DNA from: Desulfobacterales bacterium
Lineage (GTDB): Bacteria; Desulfobacterota; Desulfobacteria; Desulfobacterales; JALSRD01
Direction of reading: 5' to 3'
Length of the DNA stretch: 64,000 bases
Assembly (NCBI GenBank): GCA_026984935.1
Contig: JALSRD010000036.1
Coordinates: forward strand, 1 to 64,000
The position numbers and the translations under genes were made by a program. Positions within the stretch are counted from its first letter, which is position 1. The number at the start of each line of letters is the position of its first letter. Positions 51,872 to 60,896 of this stretch are shown one piece after another. The notes under the pieces were generated by a model. It saw only the letters and a program-made list of their open reading frames with translations, was not told the DNA's origin and did not search any database.

Positions 51872-54800
51872 CCGCCGCCCGCAGCATGCCGGACTATACG
51901 CCGGTGGACAAGCCGGACGACATCTGCCTGTCGCGGCACATGCTCATCGAGGCGTCGGCCGGAACCGGCAAAACCTATACCATCGAAAACCTGGTGGTGC
52001 GCTTTCTGGCCGAAAGGCAGGACCTGAGCATCGACAACCTGCTGGTGGTGACCTTCACCGAGAAGGCCACTTGCGAACTCAAGCAGCGTATCCGGGAAAA
52101 ACTGCACCAGCGCCTGGCACAGCTGGATGCCGGCCCGCAGGCCTGTCGCCTGGAAGATGCTCTGGACAGCTTTGACAGTGCCCAGATTTTCACAATCCAC
52201 GGATTCTGCCAGAACGTGCTTTCGGACTACGCTTTCGAAAACGGCGCCCTGTTTCGCAACGAACGCATCAATGACAGGGCGCTTTTTGAAAGTCAACTCA
52301 GGGAACAGATGCGCGCCGGATGGCCCAGGCGCCACGCCGACCACTTGAAGGACATGCTCGGTCTGCTGGGGCTGCCGCGCAACGCGCCGGCACTGGTGGA
52401 CAAACTGCTGCGCGTGGCGTCGGGCATCTACCGGCCCCAGGCCGGGGATGTGCTGCTGCCGGAGATAAAACAGGGATCCTTCGGCGACATCCTGCAGCGC
52501 CTTGAGCAAAACGTGGCCGACCTGCGGGCGGCGGCGGGAACGCGTTTTGCCGAAAACTTTGCGCGCCTCAACTTCAACGCCATCGCCAGAAACAGCATCC
52601 TGGCCAAGATCGTGCTCCCTTTGGTGCAGTACCTGGCCCTGACCGACGGCCGCCGGCTGGATCTGGCCGCTTTGGCGGAACTGATGGGCCGGATCCGCAA
52701 GGTGCACTCCCAACAGAGATCGGGCGTCGACTGCCTGATGCCGGCCAAATGGAACCGCGGGGGACAGAACCTCGATGTCTGCCCTGAACTGAACGCGGTC
52801 ATTGCGGGGCTGAACGCGCTGCAGGCTAACCTGCAGGCGGCCACGCACTTTCTGGAAATCGACACCGTCCGGCACCTGCAGGCGGAAGTATCGCAAATCA
52901 AGGAAACCCACGGCTGGATCAGTTTCCACGACATGCTCACGCAGGTGCACCAGGCACTGGAGGCTCCCGGCGGAAAAGCGCTGCGCGAACAGCTGCGCCG
53001 CCGCTACAAGGTGGCTTTCGTGGACGAGTTCCAGGACACCGACCCGATCCAGTGGCGCATTTTCAAAAGGATCTTTTTGCCAACCGATGGTGCAGCGGAC
53101 GGCATCCTGTGCCTCATCGGCGATCCCAAGCAGGCCATCTACGGTTTCCGGGGCGCCGACGTGTACGCCTACCTGGAGGCCCGTGAGGAAATGCACCGGC
53201 TGGCGGCCGCCGGGGGTGCCAGCCTCTACAGCCTGCAGACCAACTGGCGCTCCGCACCCGGCCTGGTTGCGTCTTGCAACCGTCTTTTCGCATTTTCCGG
53301 CTGGTTCGCAGCGCCGGATGCGGCCGGCTGGACGGACATCGCCTACCGCGATGCACGGGCGGCGCCCGAAGGAGCCCGCCTTCAGAAACTCAGTGCGGAC
53401 GATTCCGGGCGGTCCTGCGTGACGGTGGTCGATCTGCGGTCCAGCAGCGGCCTTGCGGCCGCCCGCCTGGATCTGGCCGCCTTTGTGGGCGCCGAGATAC
53501 ATTTCCTGCTCAACGAAGCCGGCATGCGCATTTCCGGACCCAGGGATGGCGGGCGCCCGCTGGACGCCGGCGACATCTGCATTCTGGTGCGCGGCAAAGC
53601 GGACGTGCCCGTGCTGGAGCAGGCGCTGTCCGCGCGCCGCATTCCGTACACCTATTATAAAAAGCCGGGGCTTTTCCTTTCGCCAGAAGCCACCGGCCTG
53701 TCACTGGTGCTGGATGCCATTTCCGACCCCGCCGACACCGGCGCCGTCAAAAAGGCGCTGTTGACCCCTTTTTTCGGCCTTTCTCCGAATGAAGTCGGCG
53801 CCTACGAGGCGCTTGCCCCGGATTCGGCCATCCGCCGGCTGCTGCTGGCGTGGAACGCGCTGGCCGAAAAACGGCGCTGGCCGCAGCTGTTCCAGTCGCT
53901 GATGGAAGACTCGGGGCTGATCTTCCGCGAAGCGGCCGCTGTGGACTGGGATCGACAGCAGGCCAACCGGCAGCAGATTTTCGAGGCCCTGCAGACCGAA
54001 GCCTGCCGCCGGAACCTGGATTTCCGCTCACTGTGCGCCCTGCTGGACAGTTGGCGCCGTCAGGCCTCCGGGGCCGGCGAAGATGCGGATATCCACCAGA
54101 TCGACACCGACGCGCGCAAGGTGCAGATCATGACCATCCACGTCAGCAAGGGGCTGGAATTCCCGGTGGTGTTCCTGGCCGGGGGGCTGACAAGGCGGGC
54201 TCCCGCGGCGGGCTTCACGATCTATCACCGGGTGCACAGCGGCCGCCGGCGCATCCGCAAGGTTATCGACCTTGCCGCCGCCGGCGGGCATGCGCGGCAG
54301 CAGCTCGAGGCGCAGGAAGAGGAGCAACGCCTTTTTTACGTGGCGCTGACACGTGCGCGCTTCAAGCTGTACGTGCCCTACATGCCTTTCGCGGGCCGCC
54401 AAACCTACGTCGGTCCTGTGCCGCGCCTGCTGGCGGGGGCCCTGGAAAATGCCTTCGACCGCGGCGGCAGCGACATCCCGGTACAATGGATCACGCCGCA
54501 GGCAGCCCTGCGGGATGCTGAAAACAGAAAAACGCGCGGCGCCGCCGACCAGACGGATGGCACGGCCGGCAAAGCGGAGATACCGCGGCCGCCCTTCCCG
54601 GAACCGGTCGACCATCGCTCGAAAAAGCCGCAAATGCATTCCTTTTCACGCCTGCACAGTGCGCTGAAAGCGCCCCCGGCGGGCGGGGGGTTCCAGGACA
54701 TACAGGCGCCGACCCGGGAAGACGACGAAGCCTTTGGCACCGTGGCCGTGCCGGGGGACCCTGCGGACCGGCGCCTGCCCGGCGGTGCGCACACCGGCTC

Positions 54801-55509
54801 CATGCTGCACGCCATTTTCGAGAACATCGATTTCGGCAAGGTGGGCGATCTGACCGGCGGACAGGTGGCCAATGCCGCCGCGCTGCTCGCAGACAGCGGC
54901 ATGCGGACACTTATCGAGGAGCAGATGCGTCTGCACGGCACGCCTGCGCATTTCGCCCGCGAGGTCTGCCGGCTGGTCACCGGCGCGCTGGTATGCCCCA
55001 TTCCCCAGGTGGCCGCCGGGTTCCGTCTGGCCGACCTCGGGCCGGATGCCTGCCGGCGCGAAGTGGCGTTCCTGTATCGCGTGTCTGCCGGACCGGGCGC
55101 AACGCCCGGTGTTCCCGGCTGCTGCAGTTACGGCAACGGCCTTTTTATGCGCGGGTTCGTCGACCTGGTGTTTCGCCGGGGCGGGAAATACTACATCGCC
55201 GACTGGAAATCCAACCGCATCGAGGAGGGCTACGGCCCTGAAGCACTTGCAAACAGCATGCAGCAGGCCGATTACCACCTGCAGTACATGATCTACACCG
55301 TGGCCATGTGCCGCTGGCTGGAGCAAATGTCGCACGGCCGCTTTCAGCCGCAGCGCGATCTGGGAGGGGTTTTGTACCTGTACCTGCGCGGCATGCCGGA
55401 AGAAGAGGGGATTTACTTCGTACCCGGCAGCCGGATTGGCGATATCGGGGACATGGAGCGCAGGATCGACCTGCGCCTGCGGCGCGCCGCACGCAGGGGG
55501 GGCGTATGA
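51868..55509 (+). CDS. recB: Exodeoxyribonuclease V beta subunit (RecB)
   Basis: 1213 residues from ATG 51868, overlapping the recC stop. UvrD-type helicase: Walker A ASAGTGKT (29-36), motif Ia TFTEKATCELKQR, motif II VDEFQDTDP (about 385) and motif V/VI MTIHVSKGLEFPVVF and RLFYVALTRARFKLYV. The C-terminal nuclease domain contains RGFVDLVFRRGGKYYIADWK (about 1095-1115), the metal-binding D...D-x-K core. It provides the 3'-5' helicase and the only nuclease of RecBCD. Confidence 0.94.
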   Translation: MTAARSMPDYTPVDKPDDICLSRHMLIEASAGTGKTYTIENLVVRFLAERQDLSIDNLLVVTFTEKATCELKQRIREKLHQRLAQLDAGPQACRLEDALDSFDSAQIFTIHGFCQNVLSDYAFENGALFRNERINDRALFESQLREQMRAGWPRRHADHLKDMLGLLGLPRNAPALVDKLLRVASGIYRPQAGDVLLPEIKQGSFGDILQRLEQNVADLRAAAGTRFAENFARLNFNAIARNSILAKIVLPLVQYLALTDGRRLDLAALAELMGRIRKVHSQQRSGVDCLMPAKWNRGGQNLDVCPELNAVIAGLNALQANLQAATHFLEIDTVRHLQAEVSQIKETHGWISFHDMLTQVHQALEAPGGKALREQLRRRYKVAFVDEFQDTDPIQWRIFKRIFLPTDGAADGILCLIGDPKQAIYGFRGADVYAYLEAREEMHRLAAAGGASLYSLQTNWRSAPGLVASCNRLFAFSGWFAAPDAAGWTDIAYRDARAAPEGARLQKLSADDSGRSCVTVVDLRSSSGLAAARLDLAAFVGAEIHFLLNEAGMRISGPRDGGRPLDAGDICILVRGKADVPVLEQALSARRIPYTYYKKPGLFLSPEATGLSLVLDAISDPADTGAVKKALLTPFFGLSPNEVGAYEALAPDSAIRRLLLAWNALAEKRRWPQLFQSLMEDSGLIFREAAAVDWDRQQANRQQIFEALQTEACRRNLDFRSLCALLDSWRRQASGAGEDADIHQIDTDARKVQIMTIHVSKGLEFPVVFLAGGLTRRAPAAGFTIYHRVHSGRRRIRKVIDLAAAGGHARQQLEAQEEEQRLFYVALTRARFKLYVPYMPFAGRQTYVGPVPRLLAGALENAFDRGGSDIPVQWITPQAALRDAENRKTRGAADQTDGTAGKAEIPRPPFPEPVDHRSKKPQMHSFSRLHSALKAPPAGGGFQDIQAPTREDDEAFGTVAVPGDPADRRLPGGAHTGSMLHAIFENIDFGKVGDLTGGQVANAAALLADSGMRTLIEEQMRLHGTPAHFAREVCRLVTGALVCPIPQVAAGFRLADLGPDACRREVAFLYRVSAGPGATPGVPGCCSYGNGLFMRGFVDLVFRRGGKYYIADWKSNRIEEGYGPEALANSMQQADYHLQYMIYTVAMCRWLEQMSHGRFQPQRDLGGVLYLYLRGMPEEEGIYFVPGSRIGDIGDMERRIDLRLRRAARRGGV

Positions 55510-57461
55510 AGGACAAGACCTTTTTCGTGCGGCTCCGGGAATTTGGCGTTTTCAGCGGCCTGCCGGCCGAAGACATCGACGCCCTGAGCGGCCTGTTGGC
55601 GCATCTGGAACTGTCCCTGCTTGACTGCCTGACGCTGCGCGACCTGCTGCAGCTCACGGGCCTTGGACACGACAGCGCCCTGTTTGCCGTACTGGCCCTG
55701 ATGTTTGCACTGCTGGCCGAAGGCTCCCTGTGCCTGGACGTATCCTTTCAGAACCTCGCCGCCAGGCTGAAATCCGGCTGCGGACCACAGATGGCCCAGC
55801 GGCTGGCGGGCCTTTTCCGCAGCCGTCTTGCCCAGGGGGGCTATGCCGCACTTATCGCCGAACAGCAGGACGCGTACCTGCCCCTGGTCGTGGCAAAAAG
55901 CGACCGCGTCCGGCTGCTCTACTTCCAGCGGCTCTTCGTTCACGAACAGGGCCTGGCCCGGCGTGTGGCGTCTTTTCTGGCCCAAAGCCCTCTGCCCGCG
56001 CCCGATCAGGGGCAGATCGACGACATCGTGGAGGGGCTTTTTTCGGCGCCGTTCTGCCTGCGGCACACACCGGGAGGTGCGCCGCTGGAAAAGGATGCGC
56101 GCCAGGTCGAAGCGTTGAAGCGCTGTCTGGTGCAGCGTTTCAGCATTATTTCCGGAGGACCGGGAACGGGCAAGACCTCGCTGATGGTCAACCTGCTGCG
56201 GGCCCTGGTTCGCAGCGGCACACCGGCTGAGCGGATCGTCCTGGGGGCACCCACCGGTCGGGCCGCACAGCGCATGAGCGAGGCCCTGCAGCAGGCCGTC
56301 GCCAGCATCGCCGCAGCCGACGACCGGGACCGCCGCCTGTTGCGTCTTACGGGCCGCACGCTGCACAAGATCCTGGGCTACCGGCGCGGCACGAACGAAT
56401 TCCGGTACAACGCCGGCAATCCACTGCCGGCCGCAGCCGTCGTGATCGATGAAGTCTCCATGGTTGACGTGGTCATGATGCACCGTTTTCTGGAGGCCCT
56501 GGATGCCGGAAAAACGCAGCTCGTTTTGCTGGGAGATCGGGATCAGCTGCCCTCAGTGGAGGCCGGTGCGGTTTTTGCGCACATGACCCCGCAGGGCGCG
56601 CACGGGCAGCGTTTTCGCAAACACATGGTGGTGCTTGAGCGGGTATACCGCTCCGGAAAACAACTGGCCGCCCTTGCGGCTGCGGTCAACCGCGGCAAGG
56701 TGCCGCCGAAAGACCCCGTTTCCTTTGAACGGGCCCTGAAAATGCCGGCAGACAGCTGGTGCCGGGTCGCCTATGCGGGGGATCGGCGCTGGCGCCGGGA
56801 TCTGGCCGGCTGGCTGAACTGGCAATATCTCCGGCCGCGCGACGGACGCCCGGGTTTCCGGGAGCTTGTTCTGCAGGCCGGCGGATGCAAAGCGGCGGAG
56901 CTGATGCATGGCGAAGCGGGCCGGGCGCTTCTGTCCGCTCTGTTCAGCAGTGTCGACGGATGCCGCATTCTTGCGTTGGTGCGCCACGGGGCGCTGGGCA
57001 GCAATGCGGCCAACCGCCAGCTGGCTGCCGAGCTGAGCTTTGCCATCGAGCAGGTGTCCGCAGGGCCGGAAGAACTCTTCAGCGGTGCCGTGGTGATGGT
57101 CACGCGCAACGATTACGCCCGCGGGCTCTTCAACGGGGAGGTGGGGCTTGCCCTGCGCGATCCGGACGGCCTGTGCCGGGTGTATTTCAAACGCGCCGGC
57201 GGATTTATCAGTTTTCTGCCGGACCAGCTGCCGGCCTGGGAATTCGGCTACGCCTTGACGGTGCACAAGAGCCAGGGCTCGGAGTTCGACGACGTGCTGC
57301 TGGTGCTGCCCCCCGATGAAAACCACCGCCTGCTCAGCCGGGAAGCCGTATACACGGCGGTGACCCGCGCACGCCGGCGGGTGGTGGTCTACGGCCGCCG
57401 CAGAGTGCTCAACGCGGCCCTGTCCCGCAGGGTCGAAAGGACCTCGGGCCTGTCCTGGTGA
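55506..57461 (+). CDS. recD: Exodeoxyribonuclease V alpha subunit (RecD)
   Basis: 651 residues from ATG 55506, overlapping the recB stop. SF1B helicase: Walker A GGPGTGKTS (about 216), a LGAPTGRAAQRMSEAL motif, DEVSMVD (motif II), LLGDRDQLPSVEAGAVF (motif III) and the C-terminal YALTVHKSQGSEFDDVL and YTAVTRARRRVVVYG. It is the 5'-3' motor of RecBCD. The 292 bases after it hold no recognised gene or terminator. Confidence 0.94.
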   Translation: MKDKTFFVRLREFGVFSGLPAEDIDALSGLLAHLELSLLDCLTLRDLLQLTGLGHDSALFAVLALMFALLAEGSLCLDVSFQNLAARLKSGCGPQMAQRLAGLFRSRLAQGGYAALIAEQQDAYLPLVVAKSDRVRLLYFQRLFVHEQGLARRVASFLAQSPLPAPDQGQIDDIVEGLFSAPFCLRHTPGGAPLEKDARQVEALKRCLVQRFSIISGGPGTGKTSLMVNLLRALVRSGTPAERIVLGAPTGRAAQRMSEALQQAVASIAAADDRDRRLLRLTGRTLHKILGYRRGTNEFRYNAGNPLPAAAVVIDEVSMVDVVMMHRFLEALDAGKTQLVLLGDRDQLPSVEAGAVFAHMTPQGAHGQRFRKHMVVLERVYRSGKQLAALAAAVNRGKVPPKDPVSFERALKMPADSWCRVAYAGDRRWRRDLAGWLNWQYLRPRDGRPGFRELVLQAGGCKAAELMHGEAGRALLSALFSSVDGCRILALVRHGALGSNAANRQLAAELSFAIEQVSAGPEELFSGAVVMVTRNDYARGLFNGEVGLALRDPDGLCRVYFKRAGGFISFLPDQLPAWEFGYALTVHKSQGSEFDDVLLVLPPDENHRLLSREAVYTAVTRARRRVVVYGRRRVLNAALSRRVERTSGLSW

Positions 57462-57753
57462 GGCCCCGGGCCGCTTGCGCCCTGTTCCGGCCTTTCGTTT
57501 CCGTCACGCACAAGCCCGGCGGTGCCGCCTTTCTGCCGGTGCAAACCCCCGCATTTAACGCACCCGCCGCTTTTTTCCCGCCTGTGGCAGACCAGTTTGA
57601 TTTTTGCGTAAAGTCCGGTCCGCAATGTGCCGAAAACGAAACAGAGAACGCGTGCTTGAATTTTCTAAAACCCGCGCACAGACGCGCACAATCGATGTTC
57701 CGGCAACCGGGGAATTTAATTCCAATGATCGTTTTTTTGCATACGAGGCGCCC

Positions 57754-60672
57754 ATGAACGATCAGGAAGCCCATCGGACGCCCCACTCCATGACCCGACA
57801 GTTCGGCCGCAACTACCTGCGGATCTCCCTGATACCCTTTTTGTTGCTGCTGATATCCATGGCCGTCGGGGCGGTGGCGGCCAAGCACTACTGGATGGAT
57901 CCCGTGGAACGCTCCATGCATGCACTGGGGCGCGAGGCCGGAAACGAGCTGCAGCTGCTGGGGGAGAAAATCATCCGTAACAAGGCGCGCGATGTAGCCC
58001 GGGAGGTGGCGATCTACCTGCAGGCCCATCCGGGGCTTTCCGTGGAATCACTGGCGCCCAGAACGGATTTTCGGGACATTGCCACGCAGAAGGTCGGCGA
58101 AAGCGGTTACACCTGCCTGTACGAGGCCGGCACGGGCATCATGCGGGTGCATCCCAACGCCAAGCTCATCAACCGCGACCTGCACGCGCTGGCCGCAAAA
58201 CTGCCGTCCTGGTGGTCTGTTTTCGAACCGGCGCTTGCCGGCCGGGAAACCGCCGGCTATTACGACTGGCTTGAACCGGACGGCTCGCGGCGCAAAAAAT
58301 ACATGGCCATAACACCGGTGCCCGCAAGGCCGGCGGGCAAAACCCTGATGGTGGCGGCCACCACCTATATCGATGAGTTCTACAAACCGATTTATGCCAT
58401 GCACCATAAAGTGGCGCAGACCGCGGCCGCCTACCGCACCTTTTTCAACCGCAGGGGCGCGGCGGTTGCCGGTGCTGCAATTGTACTGCTGCTGATCACC
58501 TTTGCCTGCGTTTATTTCCTGGGCAGCCGGTCGGCGCTGTCCTATATCCGGCCCATCGAGAAGCTCGCTAAAGCAGCCAAATATCTTGCAGCCGCCCATT
58601 GGGAGGCCGTGGATACGGAGGGGCCGATGTTTCAGCGCAAAGATGAAATCGGCATCCTGGCGCAGGAATTTCTGTATATGCAGCAGCAGCTCAAATCCAT
58701 GGTTACCTGCCTGGAGGAGCAGCTTACGGAACTGCGCCGTACCCAGATGGAGCTGGAAAAAAGCGAAAGCCACTATCACAGCCTGTTCGACGGCATGCCG
58801 GTGGGGCTCTATCGCACCACACCGGACGGCAGGATCGTGGATGCCAATCCCAAACTGGTGCAGATGCTCGGCTACCCGGACCGCGAGACCTTTTTGGCCT
58901 GCGATGCAACCGAGGTCTATGCCGATGATGACGGGCGCGGACGCTGGCAGGCGCACATGGAAAAGTCCAGGGACTTTCACCGTGCCGAAATCCGCATGCG
59001 GCGCTACGATGGCGGTGTCATCTGGGTGGAGAACTACTCGCGTGCCGTGCGCGACGCTGACGGCCGCATTCTGTTTTACGAGGGCAGCCTGAAAGACATC
59101 ACCGAAGCCAAGTGCACCGAAGCCGCCCTGATGGAGAGCCAGGCGAAATACAAGGCGCTCTACGAAGAGGCCAAACGCGCCGAGGAAGTCTACCGCTCGC
59201 TGCTCAACAGTTCCGCCGACGCCATCGTCATTTACGATATGCAGGGACGTACAAAATACATCAGCCCCGCCTTTTGCAGTCTCTTCGGCTGGTCGTTGGC
59301 CGAACTCGAGGGCCGCCGCATTCCCTTTGTGCCCGATTCCGAGCAGGAACGTACCGCGGCGGTCATCCGGGACCTGGTCGAAAGCGGAAAGGGGTGCCAG
59401 GGATTCGAGACCAGGCGCTATACCCGGGACGGCAAACTGCTGGAGGTCAGCATCAGTGCATCGCGCTTCGATGACCACGCGGGTGCACCCGCCGGCATAC
59501 TGGTGATGATCCGCGACATTTCCGAACGCCGCAGCCTCGAGATGCAGCTTTTAAGGGCCCAGAAAATGGAGGCCATCGGCACCCTGGCCGGCGGCATCGC
59601 GCATGACTTCAACAACCTGATGATGGGGATCCTGGGCAATATTTCCCTGATGCTGTTCGACACGCCGGAGTCCCATCCGCACCACGTGAAGCTGAGAAAT
59701 ATCGAAAAACAGATTCATCACGGTGCCCGCCTGACCAACCAGCTGCTGGGCTATGCACGCAAAGGAAAGTATGAGATCGAACCTTTCGATTTCAATGAAC
59801 TAATCCGCGAAACGGCCGAAACTTTCGCGCGGACGCACCGCCAGATCAAACTGGACCTCAAGCTCGATGCGCATCCGTCTGCCATCAAGGGTGACGCGGG
59901 CCAGCTGGAGCTGGTTTTGCTCAACCTGTTCGTCAATGCCGGCGATGCCATGCCTGGTGGCGGGCGCCTGAGCATTCAGACCGCCAATCTGAACCACCGC
60001 GAGATAGGCCCCAAACCCTACCGTCCCAAGCCGGGGGATTACGTGATGCTGGAAGTGGAGGATACGGGCACCGGTATGCACGCCGATACGGTGGCGCGGA
60101 TCTTCGATCCTTTTTTCACCACCAAGGAAATGGGCCGCGGCACCGGACTGGGGCTGGCTTCGGCGTACGGGATCATCAAGGGGCACGGGGGGTACATCGA
60201 CGTGGATTCGGTCATCGATCGCGGCACGGTTTTCAGGGTCTATCTGCCGGCTTCCGCAGATGGCACCGCAACGGCTCCCGAACCCGCGGCAGCCATCGAA
60301 AAAGGCAGCGGGACCGTCCTGCTGGTGGATGACGAGGAAACGGTGCTGGAGGTCGGCTGTCAGATGCTCTCGAAATTGAACTACCGCGTGCTTGCGGCCG
60401 ATGGCGGCACTACGGCCATCGAGCGCTACACGGCCGCCAGAGACGAGATCGATCTGGTGATTCTGGACATGGTCATGCCGGATAAAGGCGGCGGTGAAGT
60501 TTACGACGAATTGAAAGCCCTCAATCCGGAGGTGAAGGTGCTGCTCTCTTCCGGGTACAGCCTGGACAGCCAGGCCAGGGCGATTTTGCAGCGCGGCTGC
60601 AACGGGTTCATCCAGAAACCGTTCAACATGCAGGCCCTTTCGCAAAAGATCGCCCAGGTGATGAACGCCTGA
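57754..60672 (+). CDS. Hybrid sensor histidine kinase, Cache-HAMP-PAS-PAS-HK-REC
   Basis: 972 residues from ATG 57754 (the frame is open from 57604, without a ribosome-binding site). A membrane helix (about 25-48) precedes a periplasmic Cache sensor with YTCLYEAGTGIMRVHPNAKL and YYDWLEPDGSRRKKYM. Then come a second helix (about 240-262), a HAMP-like linker and two PAS domains (about 335 and 480; RDISERRS PAC end). The kinase core has H-box [13 protein letters not shown] (about 612) and [13 protein letters not shown]. The C-terminal receiver has its phospho-Asp in LVILDMVMPDKGG (about 908). Very similar from the H-box onward to the kinase at 38473-41529. The output is unknown. Confidence 0.88.
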   Translation: MNDQEAHRTPHSMTRQFGRNYLRISLIPFLLLLISMAVGAVAAKHYWMDPVERSMHALGREAGNELQLLGEKIIRNKARDVAREVAIYLQAHPGLSVESLAPRTDFRDIATQKVGESGYTCLYEAGTGIMRVHPNAKLINRDLHALAAKLPSWWSVFEPALAGRETAGYYDWLEPDGSRRKKYMAITPVPARPAGKTLMVAATTYIDEFYKPIYAMHHKVAQTAAAYRTFFNRRGAAVAGAAIVLLLITFACVYFLGSRSALSYIRPIEKLAKAAKYLAAAHWEAVDTEGPMFQRKDEIGILAQEFLYMQQQLKSMVTCLEEQLTELRRTQMELEKSESHYHSLFDGMPVGLYRTTPDGRIVDANPKLVQMLGYPDRETFLACDATEVYADDDGRGRWQAHMEKSRDFHRAEIRMRRYDGGVIWVENYSRAVRDADGRILFYEGSLKDITEAKCTEAALMESQAKYKALYEEAKRAEEVYRSLLNSSADAIVIYDMQGRTKYISPAFCSLFGWSLAELEGRRIPFVPDSEQERTAAVIRDLVESGKGCQGFETRRYTRDGKLLEVSISASRFDDHAGAPAGILVMIRDISERRSLEMQLLRAQKMEAIGTLAGGIAHDFNNLMMGILGNISLMLFDTPESHPHHVKLRNIEKQIHHGARLTNQLLGYARKGKYEIEPFDFNELIRETAETFARTHRQIKLDLKLDAHPSAIKGDAGQLELVLLNLFVNAGDAMPGGGRLSIQTANLNHREIGPKPYRPKPGDYVMLEVEDTGTGMHADTVARIFDPFFTTKEMGRGTGLGLASAYGIIKGHGGYIDVDSVIDRGTVFRVYLPASADGTATAPEPAAAIEKGSGTVLLVDDEETVLEVGCQMLSKLNYRVLAADGGTTAIERYTAARDEIDLVILDMVMPDKGGGEVYDELKALNPEVKVLLSSGYSLDSQARAILQRGCNGFIQKPFNMQALSQKIAQVMNA

Positions 60673-60896
60673 GCGTCCGAACGGCCGCCGCCGGCAATTT
60701 TAGCGGTATCGGGTGCACCTGACCGGTGGGGGCGCCTGGCCTCCTGCCGGGTGCCGGTGCGAAAGCGCCGACAGCTCCTGCGTCCACCCGCCGTTTTTAA
60801 GCCATCCGACCCGGAAAATCCCGTCAGGATTTTTTCCGTACCGTCAACGGCCGGGGTGACCGAGCTGCGGAAAGATCCGAGGCCCGGGAAAACAGG

